This document shows positions 1 to 9,215 of a stretch of 9,215 bases of DNA, in pieces. The notes beneath the pieces are model-generated. The model worked only from the letters and a program-made list of their open reading frames with translations, had not been told where the DNA came from and searched no databases. This DNA is from Pseudomonadota bacterium. GTDB taxonomy: Bacteria > Pseudomonadota > Alphaproteobacteria > Caulobacterales > Aquidulcibacteraceae. Position 1 is the first letter of the stretch. Each line of letters begins with the position of its first letter. The position numbers and the translations under genes were made by a program. The DNA lies in contig JAEWNX010000336.1 in the NCBI GenBank assembly GCA_023461135.1, positions 1 to 9,215 on the forward strand. The letters are read 5' to 3'.

Positions 1-1313
1 ACATGCAGCAAGGCGCCGAATACATGCAGCGCCTAGCCCGCGAGGCGGGCTTCACGCACAGCGAAATCGTGCAGACCGACGGCCATCCTGGCGTGTTCGC
101 CACATGGGATGTCGGCGCGCCAAAAACGCTCGGCGTCTATTTCATGTATGACGTGAAGCAATACAACGAGAGCGAATGGTCCTCGCCGCCGCTGGAGGCG
201 GCGCTTGTCGATCGTCCGCAAGGCCGCGTCATCATGGGCCGCGGCGCCGTCAACCAGAAAGGACCGGAAGCCTGCTTCCTTGCCGCGCTGCACGCATTGC
301 GCGCTGCAGGGCGCACGCCGCCGGTGAACCTGGTGCTCGTCGCCGAAGGCGAAGAGGAAATCGGCAGTCCGCACTTCCATCAGATCGTGCGCCGCCCCGA
401 CATCATGGCCGCGCTTCAGCGCAGCCAGGGAATCTTCATTCCCACCGGTTGGCAGGATCCGGAAACCGGCGGCGTCACCGTCAATCTCGGCGCCAAGGGC
501 ATCATCGAGTGCGAACTCATCGCCAGCGGCGAGCGCTGGGGCCGCGGTCCGGCGCGCGACATCCACTCTTCCAACAAAGCGATGGTGGATTCGCCGGTGT
601 GGCGCCTGGTGCAAGCGCTGCAGACGCTGGTTTCGGCGGACGGCAACACGGTCGCCATCGACGGCTGGCACGAGAACGTGCGTCCGCTCACGGAGCGCGA
701 GCGCCGCATCATTCGCCAGAACGCGGCGGCGACCAGCGAAGCGGATTGGAAACGCCGCTTCGGGGTGCCGCGGTTTATTGACGATCTGCCGTGGGCCGAA
801 GCGCTGGAGCGGCTTGCGTCCCAGCCGACTGTAAACATCGAAGGCTTGGTCGCGGGCTATACGGGCCCGGGCGGCATGACCATCCTGCCCGGCCGCGGCG
901 CGGCCAAGCTCGACATGCGTCTGGTGCCGAACCAGACGCGCGCCGAGTGCGAACGCAAACTGCGCGCGCACCTCGATGCACGCGGCTTCAACGATGTCGA
1001 AGTGAACGTCAGCGGCGGCTACGATCCAACGGAAACGCCGGAAGACAGCCGCCTCGTGCAAGGCCAGCTCGCCGTCTATCGCGCGAGCCGCATCGACGCG
1101 ACGATGAATCCGCGGCTGGCTGGCTCGTGGCCGGGCGCCGTGTTCACGCAGCCGCCGGTCGCCATTCCAGCGGCGCAGTTCGGCTTGGGCCATGGCGGCG
1201 GCGCGCATGCGCCAGACGAATACTTTGTCGTCGATAGCAGCAATTCGCGCGTCAAAGGCGTCACCGGGGCGGTGATGGGCTTTGTCGATTTCCTTTATGA
1301 GATGGCGCGCTAG
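1..1313 (+). CDS. M20-family metallohydrolase (peptidase/deacylase), 5' end outside window
   Basis: This is probably a zinc-dependent amidohydrolase or exopeptidase of the M20/M25/M40 superfamily; the substrate is unknown. The frame is open to the window edge, and the first visible ATG (position 3) falls where roughly the first 30 residues of the family should already have passed, so the gene is most likely cut by the window. Counting from that Met (436 aa visible): a GHxDV-like segment at 46-51 (YFMYDV), a GRGAVNQKG block at 79-87, the catalytic/metal Glu pair in EGEEEIGS (118-119), a dimerisation-domain IHSS at 187-190, and a C-terminal GGGAHAPDEY with the ligand-type His at about 402. Two positions that are normally metal ligands, the His of GHxD and the Asp of GRGxxD, read Met48 and Asn84. 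The rest of the fold motifs are intact, so this looks like a distinct subfamily rather than a decayed gene. No signal peptide can be assessed. The stop (TAG) lies 11 nt from the convergent ligA stop. Confidence 0.85.
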   Translation, partial: MQQGAEYMQRLAREAGFTHSEIVQTDGHPGVFATWDVGAPKTLGVYFMYDVKQYNESEWSSPPLEAALVDRPQGRVIMGRGAVNQKGPEACFLAALHALRAAGRTPPVNLVLVAEGEEEIGSPHFHQIVRRPDIMAALQRSQGIFIPTGWQDPETGGVTVNLGAKGIIECELIASGERWGRGPARDIHSSNKAMVDSPVWRLVQALQTLVSADGNTVAIDGWHENVRPLTERERRIIRQNAAATSEADWKRRFGVPRFIDDLPWAEALERLASQPTVNIEGLVAGYTGPGGMTILPGRGAAKLDMRLVPNQTRAECERKLRAHLDARGFNDVEVNVSGGYDPTETPEDSRLVQGQLAVYRASRIDATMNPRLAGSWPGAVFTQPPVAIPAAQFGLGHGGGAHAPDEYFVVDSSNSRVKGVTGAVMGFVDFLYEMAR

Positions 1314-1324
1314 TTGGCGCTCGG

Positions 1325-4583
<3,259 letters not shown>

Positions 4584-4695
4584 TCCCAGGCCTCTTCTGG
4601 CTGCAGCACGGGCCGGCGCAAAGCACGGCCGTTCGCCTGATACAGGATGGCGCGCGCGGCCCAAAGCGCCTGCGGCTGTGACACGAAGAGGGATT

Positions 4696-5625
4696 TCAGC
4701 CGACGGCTGCAGCCAGCGCCGCCTCGGGCTCGTGGACCGTTTCGGCCGCGCCATTTTCCCAGCGCCACGCTTCGGGCGTCTCGAGCAGGGCCCGCACCAA
4801 GCGCGCGTTCAGCGCGTGGCCAGGCTGGTCCGCCACAAAGCGGCCATAAATCGGGGCTCCGGCCATCGCCAAATCGCCGACCGCATCCAAGAGCTTGTGA
4901 CGCACAAATTCGTCGTCGAAGCGAAGCCCTTCCGGATTCACAACCCGCCCGCCATCCACAACGAGCGTGTTGTCCATCGACGCGCCGCGGCCAAGACCGG
5001 CCGCCCGCATGATTTCAGCATCGGCCAGGAAGCCGAAGGTGCGCGCGTCGGCGACATCGGCCAGGAACGTCTCCGGCGTCAGTTGCACGCGGCGGCGCTG
5101 CACGCCAATCGCGGGATCCGCAAAACGGATGGTGACGTCGAGGTCGAGACCGTCAAACTCATGAGGCGGCAACAACGCGGCGCTCTTGGCGCCCATGCGC
5201 ACTTCCACCGCCTCCAGAATGCGGATCATGCGTTGCGGCGCGTGCTGTATTTTCACACCCGCATTCTTCAGCGTCTGCACGAAGGGTGCGGAGGAGCCGT
5301 CCAGGATCGGCACTTCCGGACCGTCCACTTCGACGATCAAATTATCGACGCCCAGGCCGGCGCAGGCCGACATCAGGTGCTCGACAGTGGCGATCTCCAC
5401 ACCCGCCTTGTTGCGCAGCGTGGTGCAATTGCGCGTGTCGCAGACGGTGTCGGCATGGGCGCGGATCACGTTGTCCACGATCTTGACGTCGCTGCGCACA
5501 AACAGGACGCCGGTATCCACCGGCGCCGGCTGCAGCGCCATGCGCACGTGCGCCCCGGAATGGACGCCAATGCCCGCGCACATAGCCGGACCCGCAATGG
5601 TCTGTTGACGACGCACCAAGGTCAC
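4696..5625 (-). CDS. lpxC: UDP-3-O-acyl-N-acetylglucosamine deacetylase LpxC
   Basis: LpxC is the cytosolic zinc deacetylase that removes the acetyl group from UDP-3-O-acyl-GlcNAc, the committed step of lipid A synthesis. The length (309 aa) is normal for the family. Visible motifs: TVEHLMSA with Glu82/His83 (catalytic base and first zinc ligand, matching E. coli E78/H79), PEVPILDGSSAPF at 104-115, DARTFGF at 193-199 with the Thr matching E. coli T191, LGRGASMDNTLV at 211-222, VRHKLLDAVGD at 241-251 with zinc ligands His243 and Asp247 plus Lys244, and GHALN with His270 (the E. coli H265 position). All catalytic residues are present. The start codon is GTG, preceded by a GGGGGGA Shine-Dalgarno-like run with 8-nt spacing. 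It heads the lpxC-bamD-ligA run and is divergent from the TPR gene. E. coli controls LpxC by proteolysis; the C-terminus here (EAALAAAVG) is alanine-rich and nonpolar, as such degrons can be, but that is only suggestive. Confidence 0.97.
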   Translation of the reverse strand: MTLVRRQQTIAGPAMCAGIGVHSGAHVRMALQPAPVDTGVLFVRSDVKIVDNVIRAHADTVCDTRNCTTLRNKAGVEIATVEHLMSACAGLGVDNLIVEVDGPEVPILDGSSAPFVQTLKNAGVKIQHAPQRMIRILEAVEVRMGAKSAALLPPHEFDGLDLDVTIRFADPAIGVQRRRVQLTPETFLADVADARTFGFLADAEIMRAAGLGRGASMDNTLVVDGGRVVNPEGLRFDDEFVRHKLLDAVGDLAMAGAPIYGRFVADQPGHALNARLVRALLETPEAWRWENGAAETVHEPEAALAAAVG

Positions 5626-5632
5626 CTTGTTG

Positions 5633-5658
5633 TCCCCCCGAGGTCCCCCGACCCAACC
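5633..5658 (-). promoter_or_regulatory. G-tract cluster and ribosome-binding site before lpxC
   Basis: On the - strand the leader reads as successive G-tracts GG, GGG, GGGGG and GGGGGG (complement of C-runs at 5657-5658, 5652-5654, 5645-5649 and 5634-5639). The last tract plus A forms the Shine-Dalgarno for the GTG at 5625, spacer 8 nt. TCGGGGGAC occurs twice almost in tandem (once with an extra G). This supports the GTG start. It may also allow G-rich secondary structure that hides the ribosome-binding site, which is inference. Confidence 0.55.
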
Positions 5659-5683
5659 TTGCTCTAAGGCGCCCGTTCCGTGC

Positions 5684-5691
5684 GCTACAAG
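5684..5691 (+). promoter_or_regulatory. Candidate -10 element for the TPR gene
   Basis: GCTACAAG matches the alphaproteobacterial housekeeping -10 consensus GCTANAWC at all but the last base, 56 nt before the ATG at 5748. No TTG-type -35 is found at the usual 10-14 nt spacing (the nearest, TTGCTCT, is 18 nt away), so the call is weak. Confidence 0.25.
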
Positions 5692-5703
5692 ACACGTTGC
5701 GTT

Positions 5704-5718
5704 ACGGTTTGTGACCGT
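5704..5718. promoter_or_regulatory. Inverted repeat in the lpxC/TPR divergent promoter region
   Basis: ACGGT-TTGTG-ACCGT is a perfect 5-bp inverted repeat with a 5-nt spacer. It nearly extends one more step on each side (GTTACGGT versus ACCGTTAA). It lies about midway between the divergent lpxC and TPR starts (79 and 30 nt away), just downstream of the candidate -10 at 5684. The geometry suits a dimeric regulator, but the regulator is unknown and chance cannot be excluded. Confidence 0.3.
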
Positions 5719-5747
5719 TAAGGAATGAACCGGAAGGTATTGAAAAC

Positions 5748-7466
5748 ATGGGCAAAGACGGGCCTCAAAAGATGAATGCAGAGGCCCTGTTGGAACAGGC
5801 GCGCAGAGGCGGAGAAGGCGCTGCCTTGGCCGCGCGACGGGCGGCGGTAGTGGCGGAACGCGCCAATCCAGGTTTGGCGCAGGACGCCCTCCGCCTGGTC
5901 GCCGCGCTGGAACCGCTCGATCCGCAGCCGCGCCTTGCGCTCGCCCGGCTCGCCGCCGAGCAAGGCGACTTGGCGACAGCGGCCGTGGAAGCCGAGGCCG
6001 TTCTGGCCGAGGCTGTCGACCAGGCAGCCAGGGCCCGGGCGGCCTTTATTCTGGGCGAGATCGCGCGTGTGACGCACCAGCCTGACCGCGCGCGCACGTT
6101 CTACACGACGACGCTCCGGATCGAAGACGATCTGCTCGCCGCCCATCGTAGCGATGTCACGGCCGCACGTTGGTACGCCCGCGCCCGCGGCCGCCTCGCG
6201 GAACTCGACGCCGCCGCCGGCGAATTCGGCCCCGCGCGAACCGGCTCGGAAGGCGCGCTCGCGATGCTGCGCGCCGCGGCTGCACAAGCTGGCGAGCCGC
6301 CGGCGCTCGCCGCCGACATCGCCGATGCGGAGATGCGCCTGGCCGCGCTCGAACTGGACGAAGGCCAAGCCAATTCCGCGCGCCGCCGCCTTACCGAAGC
6401 GATCGGCCGCTACGAAGCGCTCGCCGTGACGGAGAAAGACGAGCCGCACTGGCGCGCTGTCCTTTCCGACGCGTGGGCGTTGGCTGCGGAAGCCGATTAC
6501 GTGCGCGACGCCAAGGACGCCGCGCGCAGCGCCATGGACAAGGCGCTGCAGGCGCGCATTCGCCTGGCGACTCGTCACCCGCAGGAAGCCTGGGCGCTCG
6601 CCGGCACATGGCGTCTGCGCGCCGGGCGGCGCGCCGCGCTGGGCGATGCCGACGCAGCCGCGGACTCGCTGCAGCAAGCGCGCGCGCTCGCCGAGACGCT
6701 GTGGGGTCAAGCGCAGACTGCCGACGCGCCGACCCGCTTTCTCGTGCACACCTTGCTCGATCAGGCCGATCACGCGCTGCGCACTGGCGACCTAAACCGC
6801 GCCCGCGAAGCCTCCGACACCGCGCGCATGCACGCCGAACGCTTCGCCCAGGCGAAGGACGCGCATCCCGCCTGGCTCGGCGAAACCGGCGCGTGCTGGG
6901 ATCGCCTCGGCGAAGTCGCGCGCGCCCGCGGCGCGAAAGCGCAAATGCAAGAGGCGTTCTCACGCGCTGTCGAATTTCGCCGCATAGCGCACGATCGTGC
7001 GCCCACTGACGTGCAATTCGTGCGCGGTCTTGCGGCCGCGCTGCTGAAGTTCGGCGAAGCGGCGATGGAAGCGGGCGCCCTCGCCTCTGCGCGGAACGCG
7101 TTCAACGAAAGCACAGCGCTTCGGCTCGAGTTGGCGCACGCCGCGCCGAGCGATCCGCGCGCGGCGAAAGTCCTGGCGGCGTCGCTCGAACGTGTTGGGC
7201 TCGCCGCGCACGCGGCCGGCGACCACCACGCCGCGCGCGGCGCGTGGGAAGACGAGCTTCTGCTCGCCGACCGCATCTTCCCCGACGAAGAGGATCTCGA
7301 CGGCCTCCGCTTTCGCGCCACGGTGGAAGCGCACCTGGCCGGGCTTGGCGGCGGCAAAGCCGAGACGCACCGCGTCGCCGCGCTCGCGCATTACGACGTG
7401 CTCGCAAAGGCCGGCGTGCTCACCGAACGCGAAGCAGCCGTGCGCAGAAAACTGTGGGGCGGCTAG
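5748..7466 (+). CDS. Hypothetical protein with TPR-like repeats, alanine-rich, 572 aa
   Basis: I do not recognise a specific family. The protein is almost entirely helical-looking, very rich in Ala, Arg, Glu and Leu, and has no signal peptide, lipobox or membrane segment, so it is probably cytosolic. From about residue 230 a repeat of 45-49 residues can be followed: aromatic/hydrophobic anchors at W235, W282, F331, W376, F424 and a weaker one near R471, each followed by a helix, a GD- or GE-type turn (GDADAAADSLQQA at 299-311, GDLNRAREA at 347-355) and a second helix. This resembles the long-spaced TPR pattern in which repeats end in an acidic/Pro-rich linker. An earlier TPR-like pair is at 73-130. 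Such proteins usually scaffold protein contacts; no catalytic domain is visible. A GGAAGG ribosome-binding site lies 10 nt before the ATG; an alternative ATG at 5772 has a poorer one. It is inserted in opposite orientation between ftsZ and lpxC. Function unknown. Confidence 0.85.
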   Translation: MGKDGPQKMNAEALLEQARRGGEGAALAARRAAVVAERANPGLAQDALRLVAALEPLDPQPRLALARLAAEQGDLATAAVEAEAVLAEAVDQAARARAAFILGEIARVTHQPDRARTFYTTTLRIEDDLLAAHRSDVTAARWYARARGRLAELDAAAGEFGPARTGSEGALAMLRAAAAQAGEPPALAADIADAEMRLAALELDEGQANSARRRLTEAIGRYEALAVTEKDEPHWRAVLSDAWALAAEADYVRDAKDAARSAMDKALQARIRLATRHPQEAWALAGTWRLRAGRRAALGDADAAADSLQQARALAETLWGQAQTADAPTRFLVHTLLDQADHALRTGDLNRAREASDTARMHAERFAQAKDAHPAWLGETGACWDRLGEVARARGAKAQMQEAFSRAVEFRRIAHDRAPTDVQFVRGLAAALLKFGEAAMEAGALASARNAFNESTALRLELAHAAPSDPRAAKVLAASLERVGLAAHAAGDHHAARGAWEDELLLADRIFPDEEDLDGLRFRATVEAHLAGLGGGKAETHRVAALAHYDVLAKAGVLTEREAAVRRKLWGG

Positions 7467-7486
7467 CCGCGCGTCCGCTGTTCTCA

Positions 7487-7506
7487 GGCGCGCCTAGAAG
7501 CGCGCC
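7487..7506. other. Perfect GC hairpin between convergent TPR gene and ftsZ
   Basis: GGCGCGC-CTAGAA-GCGCGCC forms a 7-bp all-GC stem with a 6-nt loop in the 106-nt space between the two convergent stops. No T-tract follows on either strand, so it is not a canonical intrinsic terminator. It may still act as a shared 3'-end stabiliser or pause for both transcripts. Confidence 0.4.
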
Positions 7507-7572
7507 GCGAATCGGCAAATCCAACCACGCCGATGAGATCAACGCGCGCAACACTGCCTTCGCGCGAAGCGC

Positions 7573-8919
7573 TTAGCGCGGGTTCATCTGACGGCGCAGG
7601 AAGGCCGGGATCTCCAGCTCCTCGTCGAGTGAAGGGTCGCGCACACGTTCGTCGAGCGGACGCGGCTCGTCGAACTCCCCAAAACCTTCGTCGAGGTTGA
7701 TCTCGGTGAGCGGCGCGTCGTCGCGCGGCTCTGGCTTGCGCCAGCCGAACAGGCTGAAGCCGCCGCTCGTGCTGCGGCGCGGTTCCGGCTCGGGCTCCAA
7801 ATCGTTGGCGAAGCTTGGGCGCGGTTCTTCGTAGGCCGGACGCACCGGCTCCGGCTCGCGCGGCGGGACGGGGCGCGGATGCACAGCGGGACGGCGCGGT
7901 ACGCTATCCGATGCCCGGCGCGCCGGCTCGACCACTGTCTGCTGCGTGACGATCGCTTCGTCGTCGATGCCGGTGGCGACCACCGCGACGCGCATGCGCC
8001 CTTCCAGGCTCTCGTCGAAGGTCGAACCCAAGATGATGTTCGCATTCGGATCCACTTCGGCGCGGATTTCATTGGCGGCCTGATCGACCTCGTACAGCGT
8101 CATATCGAAGCCGCCGGTGATGTTGATCAGCAAGCCCTTGGCGCCGCGCATGGAGACGATGTCCAAGAGCGGATTGGCCATGGCGCCGTGCGAGGCTTCG
8201 AGCGCGCGGTTCGAGCCGGCCGCTTCGCCCGTGCCCATCATCGCCGTGCCCATCTCCGCCATCACGGTGCGGACGTCGGCGAAGTCGAGATTGATCAAGC
8301 CCGGCATCACCATCAGATCGGTGACCCCGCGCACGCCCGAGTACAGCACCTGGTCCGCGAGCTGGAAGGCTTCGGCAAACGTCGTGCGCTCATTGGCGAC
8401 GCGGAAGAGATTCTGGTTCGGGATCACGATCAGCGTGTCGACATGCTTGCGCAGCTCCTGCACGCCGCTCTCAGCGAGCTGCATGCGGCGCTGGCCTTCG
8501 AAGTGGAACGGCTTGGTCACCACGGCGATCGTGAGGATTCCGCGCTCACGCGCGGTGCGCGCGATCACAGGCGCAGCGCCCGTGCCCGTGCCGCCGCCCA
8601 TGCCTGCGGCGACGAACACCATGTGCGCGCCTTCCAGCATTTCGATGATCTCGGGTTGGCTCTCTTGAGCCGCCGCCTGCCCCACTTCCGGCCGCGCGCC
8701 AGCGCCCAGGCCTTCGGTGATGGAATGGCCGAGCTGGAGCCGGTTCGGCGTCTTGGCGCGCGTCAGCGCCTGCGCGTCTGTATTGGCGACGACGAAGTCG
8801 ACGCCCTGCAGACCCGCGTCGATCATGTTGTTCACAGCGTTGCCGCCGGCGCCGCCGACGCCGAACACAACGATCCGTGGCCTCAAGTCGCGCACCGCAG
8901 GGGCGCTATACTGGCTCAT
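7573..8919 (-). CDS. ftsZ: Cell division protein FtsZ
   Basis: FtsZ is the tubulin-like GTPase that polymerises into the midcell Z-ring and recruits the divisome. From the ATG at 8919 the product is 448 aa. N-terminal GTP-binding segment [14 protein letters not shown] (19-32), tubulin signature [10 protein letters not shown] (108-117), NQNLFRV (168-174), and the T7 synergy loop NLDFAD (210-215) that completes the GTPase site of the next subunit are all intact; the globular domain ends near residue 320 (VVATGID). A Pro/Glu/Arg-rich, probably disordered linker of about 115 residues follows, interrupted by a hydrophobic patch GGFSLFGW (386-393). The conserved tail IPAFLRRQ (437-444), which binds partners such as FtsA, is present. 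The ATG has GGAG (8926-8929) at 6-nt spacing; an in-frame TTG at 8931 overlaps that ribosome-binding site and is rejected. No same-strand gene precedes it for at least 296 nt, so it appears to be transcribed alone here. Confidence 0.98.
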   Translation of the reverse strand: MSQYSAPAVRDLRPRIVVFGVGGAGGNAVNNMIDAGLQGVDFVVANTDAQALTRAKTPNRLQLGHSITEGLGAGARPEVGQAAAQESQPEIIEMLEGAHMVFVAAGMGGGTGTGAAPVIARTARERGILTIAVVTKPFHFEGQRRMQLAESGVQELRKHVDTLIVIPNQNLFRVANERTTFAEAFQLADQVLYSGVRGVTDLMVMPGLINLDFADVRTVMAEMGTAMMGTGEAAGSNRALEASHGAMANPLLDIVSMRGAKGLLINITGGFDMTLYEVDQAANEIRAEVDPNANIILGSTFDESLEGRMRVAVVATGIDDEAIVTQQTVVEPARRASDSVPRRPAVHPRPVPPREPEPVRPAYEEPRPSFANDLEPEPEPRRSTSGGFSLFGWRKPEPRDDAPLTEINLDEGFGEFDEPRPLDERVRDPSLDEELEIPAFLRRQMNPR

Positions 8920-9015
8920 CACCCGCTCCAAGGGCGTCGATTCTCACGATTCGCCCAACCACTGCACTGAGCGTCCGTGGACAGCCCTTAAGCATCGGTA
9001 ACGCTTTCCGCTTTT

Positions 9016-9037
9016 GGCGCGGCGCTTTTGCGGCGCC
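9016..9037 (-). other. Bulged hairpin in the ftsZ 5' leader
   Basis: GGCGC and GCGCC (5 bp), then CGC and GCG (3 bp), close a TTTT loop, with a 2-nt GG bulge on one side as read on the + strand. On the - strand the loop is AAAA. It sits between the predicted ftsZ promoter and the ftsZ start, inside the expected leader of about 125 nt. No T-run follows in the ftsZ direction, so a simple terminator is unlikely. A stability or regulatory structure is possible. Confidence 0.4.
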
Positions 9038-9041
9038 GAAA

Positions 9042-9054
9042 CGTCCAAAGGACG
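9042..9054. promoter_or_regulatory. Palindrome at the predicted ftsZ transcription start
   Basis: CGTCC-AAA-GGACG is a perfect 5-bp inverted repeat immediately downstream of the predicted ftsZ -10 element, covering where the transcript should begin. It could be an operator for a repressor or a short 5' stem on the mRNA. The regulator is unknown. Confidence 0.35.
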
Positions 9055-9079
9055 GATGTAGGGCGCGAATCCGCCACAA
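9055..9079 (-). promoter_or_regulatory. Predicted housekeeping promoter of ftsZ
   Basis: Read on the - strand: -35 TTGTGGC (9073-9079), 10-nt spacer, -10 CCTACATC (9055-9062). Against the alphaproteobacterial sigma-70-type consensus TTGACGS-N10-14-GCTANAWC this is 5/7 and 7/8 with legal spacing. It would start ftsZ mRNA near 9048 and leave a leader of roughly 125-130 nt. It also fits ftsZ having its own promoter here rather than being read from ftsA. Confidence 0.5.
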
Positions 9080-9124
9080 GCCACTCGCCCGGAACGCGCG
9101 AACGCAGTGGATTGTTGGCATCTT

Positions 9125-9215
9125 ATGTCGAAGAAGAAACCCACAGCCGCGCAGCTCCGCGGCGACATCAACAGCGGCAAGACTGGCGACGAGACGCCCG
9201 GCTTCGATCCAGCCG
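9125..9215 (+). CDS. Small hypothetical protein, 3' end outside window
   Basis: An ATG at 9125 opens a frame that runs without a stop to the window edge (30 residues visible, beginning MSKKKPTAAQLRGDINSGKT). It is hydrophilic, with a Lys-rich start, a short helix-like TAAQLRGDI and a GDETPGFDP turn; no signal peptide or membrane segment. The style (R-DI-SGKTGD-x-PGFDPA) recalls short uncharacterised alphaproteobacterial proteins, a recollection I cannot verify. There is no convincing Shine-Dalgarno before the ATG. It is divergent from ftsZ with 205 nt between the starts. The opposite frame across this stretch is low in recognisable content and is treated as a shadow. Confidence 0.5.
   Translation, partial: MSKKKPTAAQLRGDINSGKTGDETPGFDPA

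Noticed and set aside
4698..4712. CAGCCG-A-CGGCTG-type palindrome near the lpxC stop as a terminator
   Set aside because: It falls within codons for the alanine-rich lpxC C-terminus, has no usable loop and no T-run, and transcription probably continues into bamD.
5708..5721. Possible CtrA-like site TTAA-N7-AAAC on the - strand upstream of lpxC
   Set aside because: Only one half-site matches; the inverted repeat explains the pattern better.
5718..6773. - strand ORF (351 aa) opposite the TPR gene
   Set aside because: The + frame shows regular helical repeats, a ribosome-binding site and a sensible length; the - frame is Gly/Arg-rich and would run into the lpxC upstream region.
7879..8970. + strand ORF (363 aa) opposite ftsZ
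   Set aside because: Antisense to unmistakable ftsZ; composition is that of a shadow frame.
8988..9001. Possible CtrA box (TTAA...GTAA) in the ftsZ upstream region
   Set aside because: The half-sites are 6 nt apart instead of the required 7 and the second is imperfect, so it does not meet the TTAA-N7-TTAA consensus.

Overview
The window looks like a GC-rich alphaproteobacterial chromosome segment, most plausibly Caulobacterales/Hyphomonadales-like. Four things point there: the lpxC-bamD-ligA gene order, the alphaproteobacterial form of the LigA zinc-finger segment (CPCPLKTPV followed by [10 protein letters not shown]), an FtsZ with a long Pro/Glu/Arg-rich linker and an IPAFLRRQ tail, and a good match to the alphaproteobacterial housekeeping promoter (TTGACGS-N10-14-GCTANAWC) before ftsZ. 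It is ordinary core chromosome: no mobile element, CRISPR array, rRNA or tRNA gene was seen.

Layout. At the left edge, a + strand M20-type metallohydrolase gene, cut at its 5' end by the window, converges with ligA. Reading leftward on the - strand from about 5625 comes an envelope/DNA-metabolism cluster: lpxC (committed step of lipid A synthesis, GTG start), bamD (outer-membrane assembly lipoprotein) and ligA (NAD-dependent DNA ligase). recN, which commonly sits between bamD and ligA in this class, is absent; only 76 nt separate the two genes. Divergent from lpxC, on the + strand, is a 572-aa alanine-rich TPR-like protein of unknown function with a repeat of about 47 residues. It converges on ftsZ (- strand, cell-division GTPase). 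Upstream of ftsZ, no ftsA lies on the same strand within the window. Instead a divergent small hypothetical gene starts at 9125 and runs off the right edge.

How the genes work together: FtsZ drives division, LpxC and BamD build the lipid and protein parts of the outer membrane, and LigA joins DNA. This grouping of growth and division genes is classical. The TPR gene and the M20 enzyme are accessory neighbours with no demonstrated link.

Most interesting for follow-up: an M20 enzyme in which two canonical metal ligands read Met and Asn; a G-tract cluster directly in front of the lpxC GTG start; the architecture of the ftsZ leader (promoter, palindrome at the start site, bulged hairpin); and the uncharacterised TPR protein. 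No convincing new multi-gene system is visible.
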